From NCBI RefSeq assembly GCF_000379985.1, contig NZ_KB904062.1, positions 1-64,000 on the forward strand: a stretch of 64,000 nt of DNA, written 5' to 3'. The stretch's first letter is position 1. Each line of letters starts with the position of its first letter. The DNA is from Streptococcus caballi DSM 19004 (GTDB taxonomy: Bacteria > Bacillota > Bacilli > Lactobacillales > Streptococcaceae). This document shows, one piece after another, positions 62,653 to 64,000 of this stretch. Below the pieces are notes generated by a model. That model saw nothing but the letters and a program-made list of their open reading frames with translations. It searched no databases and was not told the DNA's origin. A program made the position numbers and the translations under genes.

Positions 62653-63372
62653 TTATTCACTTTTATCAATATCTTCTTTGAGTTCATCAACATTAAATTT
62701 AGCAAAAAGATACTTGCGATCCTGAACTGGGAAACGCTGATCTAGCTGGTCAACCGGACCTACTTCAATTAGCCCTTCAGAAATGACAAAGTCCATAACA
62801 TGACCACCAAATGTATGATCATCAGATATGAAGTGCAAATGATAGCCAGCAACGCTCACTCCATGAAACATCTCAGGCGTCCAAATACCTACAATGATTC
62901 CTGAAATATTTTCCCTAGTATACTCTGGCTGACGAGTTGCCACATCTGCAAACTTTGTATCAGCTGTTGATTTTGGAATCATACGGACGTGCATTTTAGA
63001 AAAGTGACCACTGATTTTGATTGATCGAAACAAGTTAACCCCATCATAGTAAGATTCAATGCGGTCCTCCAATTCCTTATCCGTCATTTCAAAACGTTGT
63101 CTGAAAATCACTTCAGCCTGATGGGGAACAACTGCTGCATAAGGCACCTTGACATTCTCTGAAACTTCAACTACTTCAGGCTTACCGCTAGAACCCTTGG
63201 CCTGGTAGGCCTTTCCATCTAAGACGATAAGCTCACCATCAATCGAATCCAGCGTACCAATTCCCAGATCACCATGTTCCAACAATTCACCGATAGTTAA
63301 GGTGCCTCCATATAACCCTGCCATCAAGGCACTCAATGTATTATATTGAAAAAGTTTAATTGCTTCTGACAT
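62653..63372 (-). CDS. alsD: Alpha-acetolactate decarboxylase
   Basis: Converts acetolactate to acetoin in pyruvate overflow metabolism. Typical features are FQYNTLSALMAGLYGGTLTI, HGDLGIGTLDSIDGELIVLD, VPYAAVVPHQ and the zinc site GYHLHFISDDHTFGGHVMDF with its three His ligands. Length 239 aa is normal. AGAGGGAATT precedes the ATG. It starts 12 bp after alsS and shares its transcript. Confidence 0.96.
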   Translation of the reverse strand: MSEAIKLFQYNTLSALMAGLYGGTLTIGELLEHGDLGIGTLDSIDGELIVLDGKAYQAKGSSGKPEVVEVSENVKVPYAAVVPHQAEVIFRQRFEMTDKELEDRIESYYDGVNLFRSIKISGHFSKMHVRMIPKSTADTKFADVATRQPEYTRENISGIIVGIWTPEMFHGVSVAGYHLHFISDDHTFGGHVMDFVISEGLIEVGPVDQLDQRFPVQDRKYLFAKFNVDELKEDIDKSE

Positions 63373-63384
63373 AATTCCCTCTTT

Positions 63385-64000
63385 TTAATAAAATTCGTCT
63401 GGCAAGATTGTCTCACCTAGCTTAATATTATCCTTATAATCAATTGGAACATCAATCAGTACCGGACCATCTGTGGCTTCTGTCAAAGCTTGTTTCAGAA
63501 TAGCCTCAAAGTCCTCTTTAGTTGACACACGATATCCCTTGGCACCAAAACTTTCAGCATATTTGACAAAGTCAACCGGTCCAAAGTCAACACCTGATGA
63601 ACGCCCATACTTCATTTCTTCTTGGAATTCAACCATGTTGTACTTACCATCATTCCAAATGATGTGAACGATTGGCAGTTTCAAGCGTACAGCTGTTTCC
63701 AATTCTTGAGCTGAGAATAGAAAACCACCGTCACCAGAAATAGAAATAACTTTGCTATTAGGACGAACCAGCGCAGCTGATATAGCCCAAGGAAGCGCAA
63801 CTCCCAGTGTTTGCATCCCGTTTGAGAAGAGTAAGTGACGAGCTTCGTAAGATTTGAAGTAGCGTGCCATCCAGATATAGTGACTGCCTACATCAACAGT
63901 TACTGTCATATCATCTTTGGTATTTGCCTGAAGCACATCAATGACATCAAGTGGATGGACCAAACCGGATTCAGAATGGCGATCAAATTTAACATCTTCT
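63385..64000 (-). CDS. alsS: Acetolactate synthase, catabolic (C-terminal part; start outside window)
   Basis: The frame is open to the right edge of the window ([20 protein letters not shown]). The thiamine-diphosphate domain is visible: [16 protein letters not shown], then [20 protein letters not shown] followed by [15 protein letters not shown], the GDG...N motif. It condenses two pyruvates to acetolactate. Linkage to alsD and the absence of a regulatory ilvN subunit indicate the catabolic, FAD-independent form. The TTG at 63963 is internal and not a start. Confidence 0.94.
   Translation of the reverse strand, partial: EDVKFDRHSESGLVHPLDVIDVLQANTKDDMTVTVDVGSHYIWMARYFKSYEARHLLFSNGMQTLGVALPWAISAALVRPNSKVISISGDGGFLFSAQELETAVRLKLPIVHIIWNDGKYNMVEFQEEMKYGRSSGVDFGPVDFVKYAESFGAKGYRVSTKEDFEAILKQALTEATDGPVLIDVPIDYKDNIKLGETILPDEFY

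Overview
The window reads as a low-GC Gram-positive chromosome, most probably Streptococcus. Supporting this are the streptococcal-type UvrC, DUF1149, DUF6556, DUF915 and Rgg-family proteins, lactate oxidase, a catabolic acetolactate pathway, and a glmS gene without the usual ribozyme. I did not decide on a species. Most genes lie on the minus strand.

Layout. 1-290: right part of an IS200-like element abutting pcrA. 268-7488: pcrA, a fused pabB-pabC, and pdxS-pdxT with the divergent regulator pdxR. 7588-9199: tandem glycine riboswitch with a terminator, driving an alanine/glycine:Na+ symporter. 9613-13367: two-component system and HrtBA-like ABC exporter with a good HssR-like direct repeat in the exporter promoter. 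13502-18324: uvrC, a YeiH-type transporter with divergent LysR regulator, and a Crp/Fnr regulator. 18688-30317: heterodimeric ABC exporter, ABC-F ATPase, cca-dapB-degV-DUF1149 cluster, SAP-domain protein and membrane GDPD. 30420-31068: a decayed zinc-ribbon gene.

31150-38481 is the most unusual region: an apparent four-gene operon transcribed as Eco57I-type methylase, AbiH, Fic, and a GIY-YIG/DEAH-helicase protein. It looks like a restriction-modification system with two embedded abortive-infection or toxin-type genes. The methylase carries an in-frame tandem repeat of three PVIGY units, and the helicase carries a methylase-like motif at its C-terminus.

38629-43168: metabolic and membrane genes (DUF915 hydrolase, GNAT, aldo/keto reductase, iron alcohol dehydrogenase, TMEM175-like channel). 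43200-50927 contains an IS graveyard (IS1381-like, two decayed IS200-like copies, a frameshifted IS1182 element). It surrounds a coherent cluster of NAD(P)-binding oxidoreductase, two-domain VOC protein, lactate oxidase and Rrf2 regulator, whose first promoter holds a perfect palindrome.

50972-58722: polar amino-acid ABC transporter, YjdM, glmS (two matching NagR/DasR-like operator candidates around its promoter and an unusual leader), thiI and its partner cysteine desulfurase. 58871-60690: DUF6556 and folC on the plus strand. 60695-64000: IS5 remnants, an Rgg regulator interrupted by an in-frame amber codon, alsD, and the 3' part of alsS running off the window.
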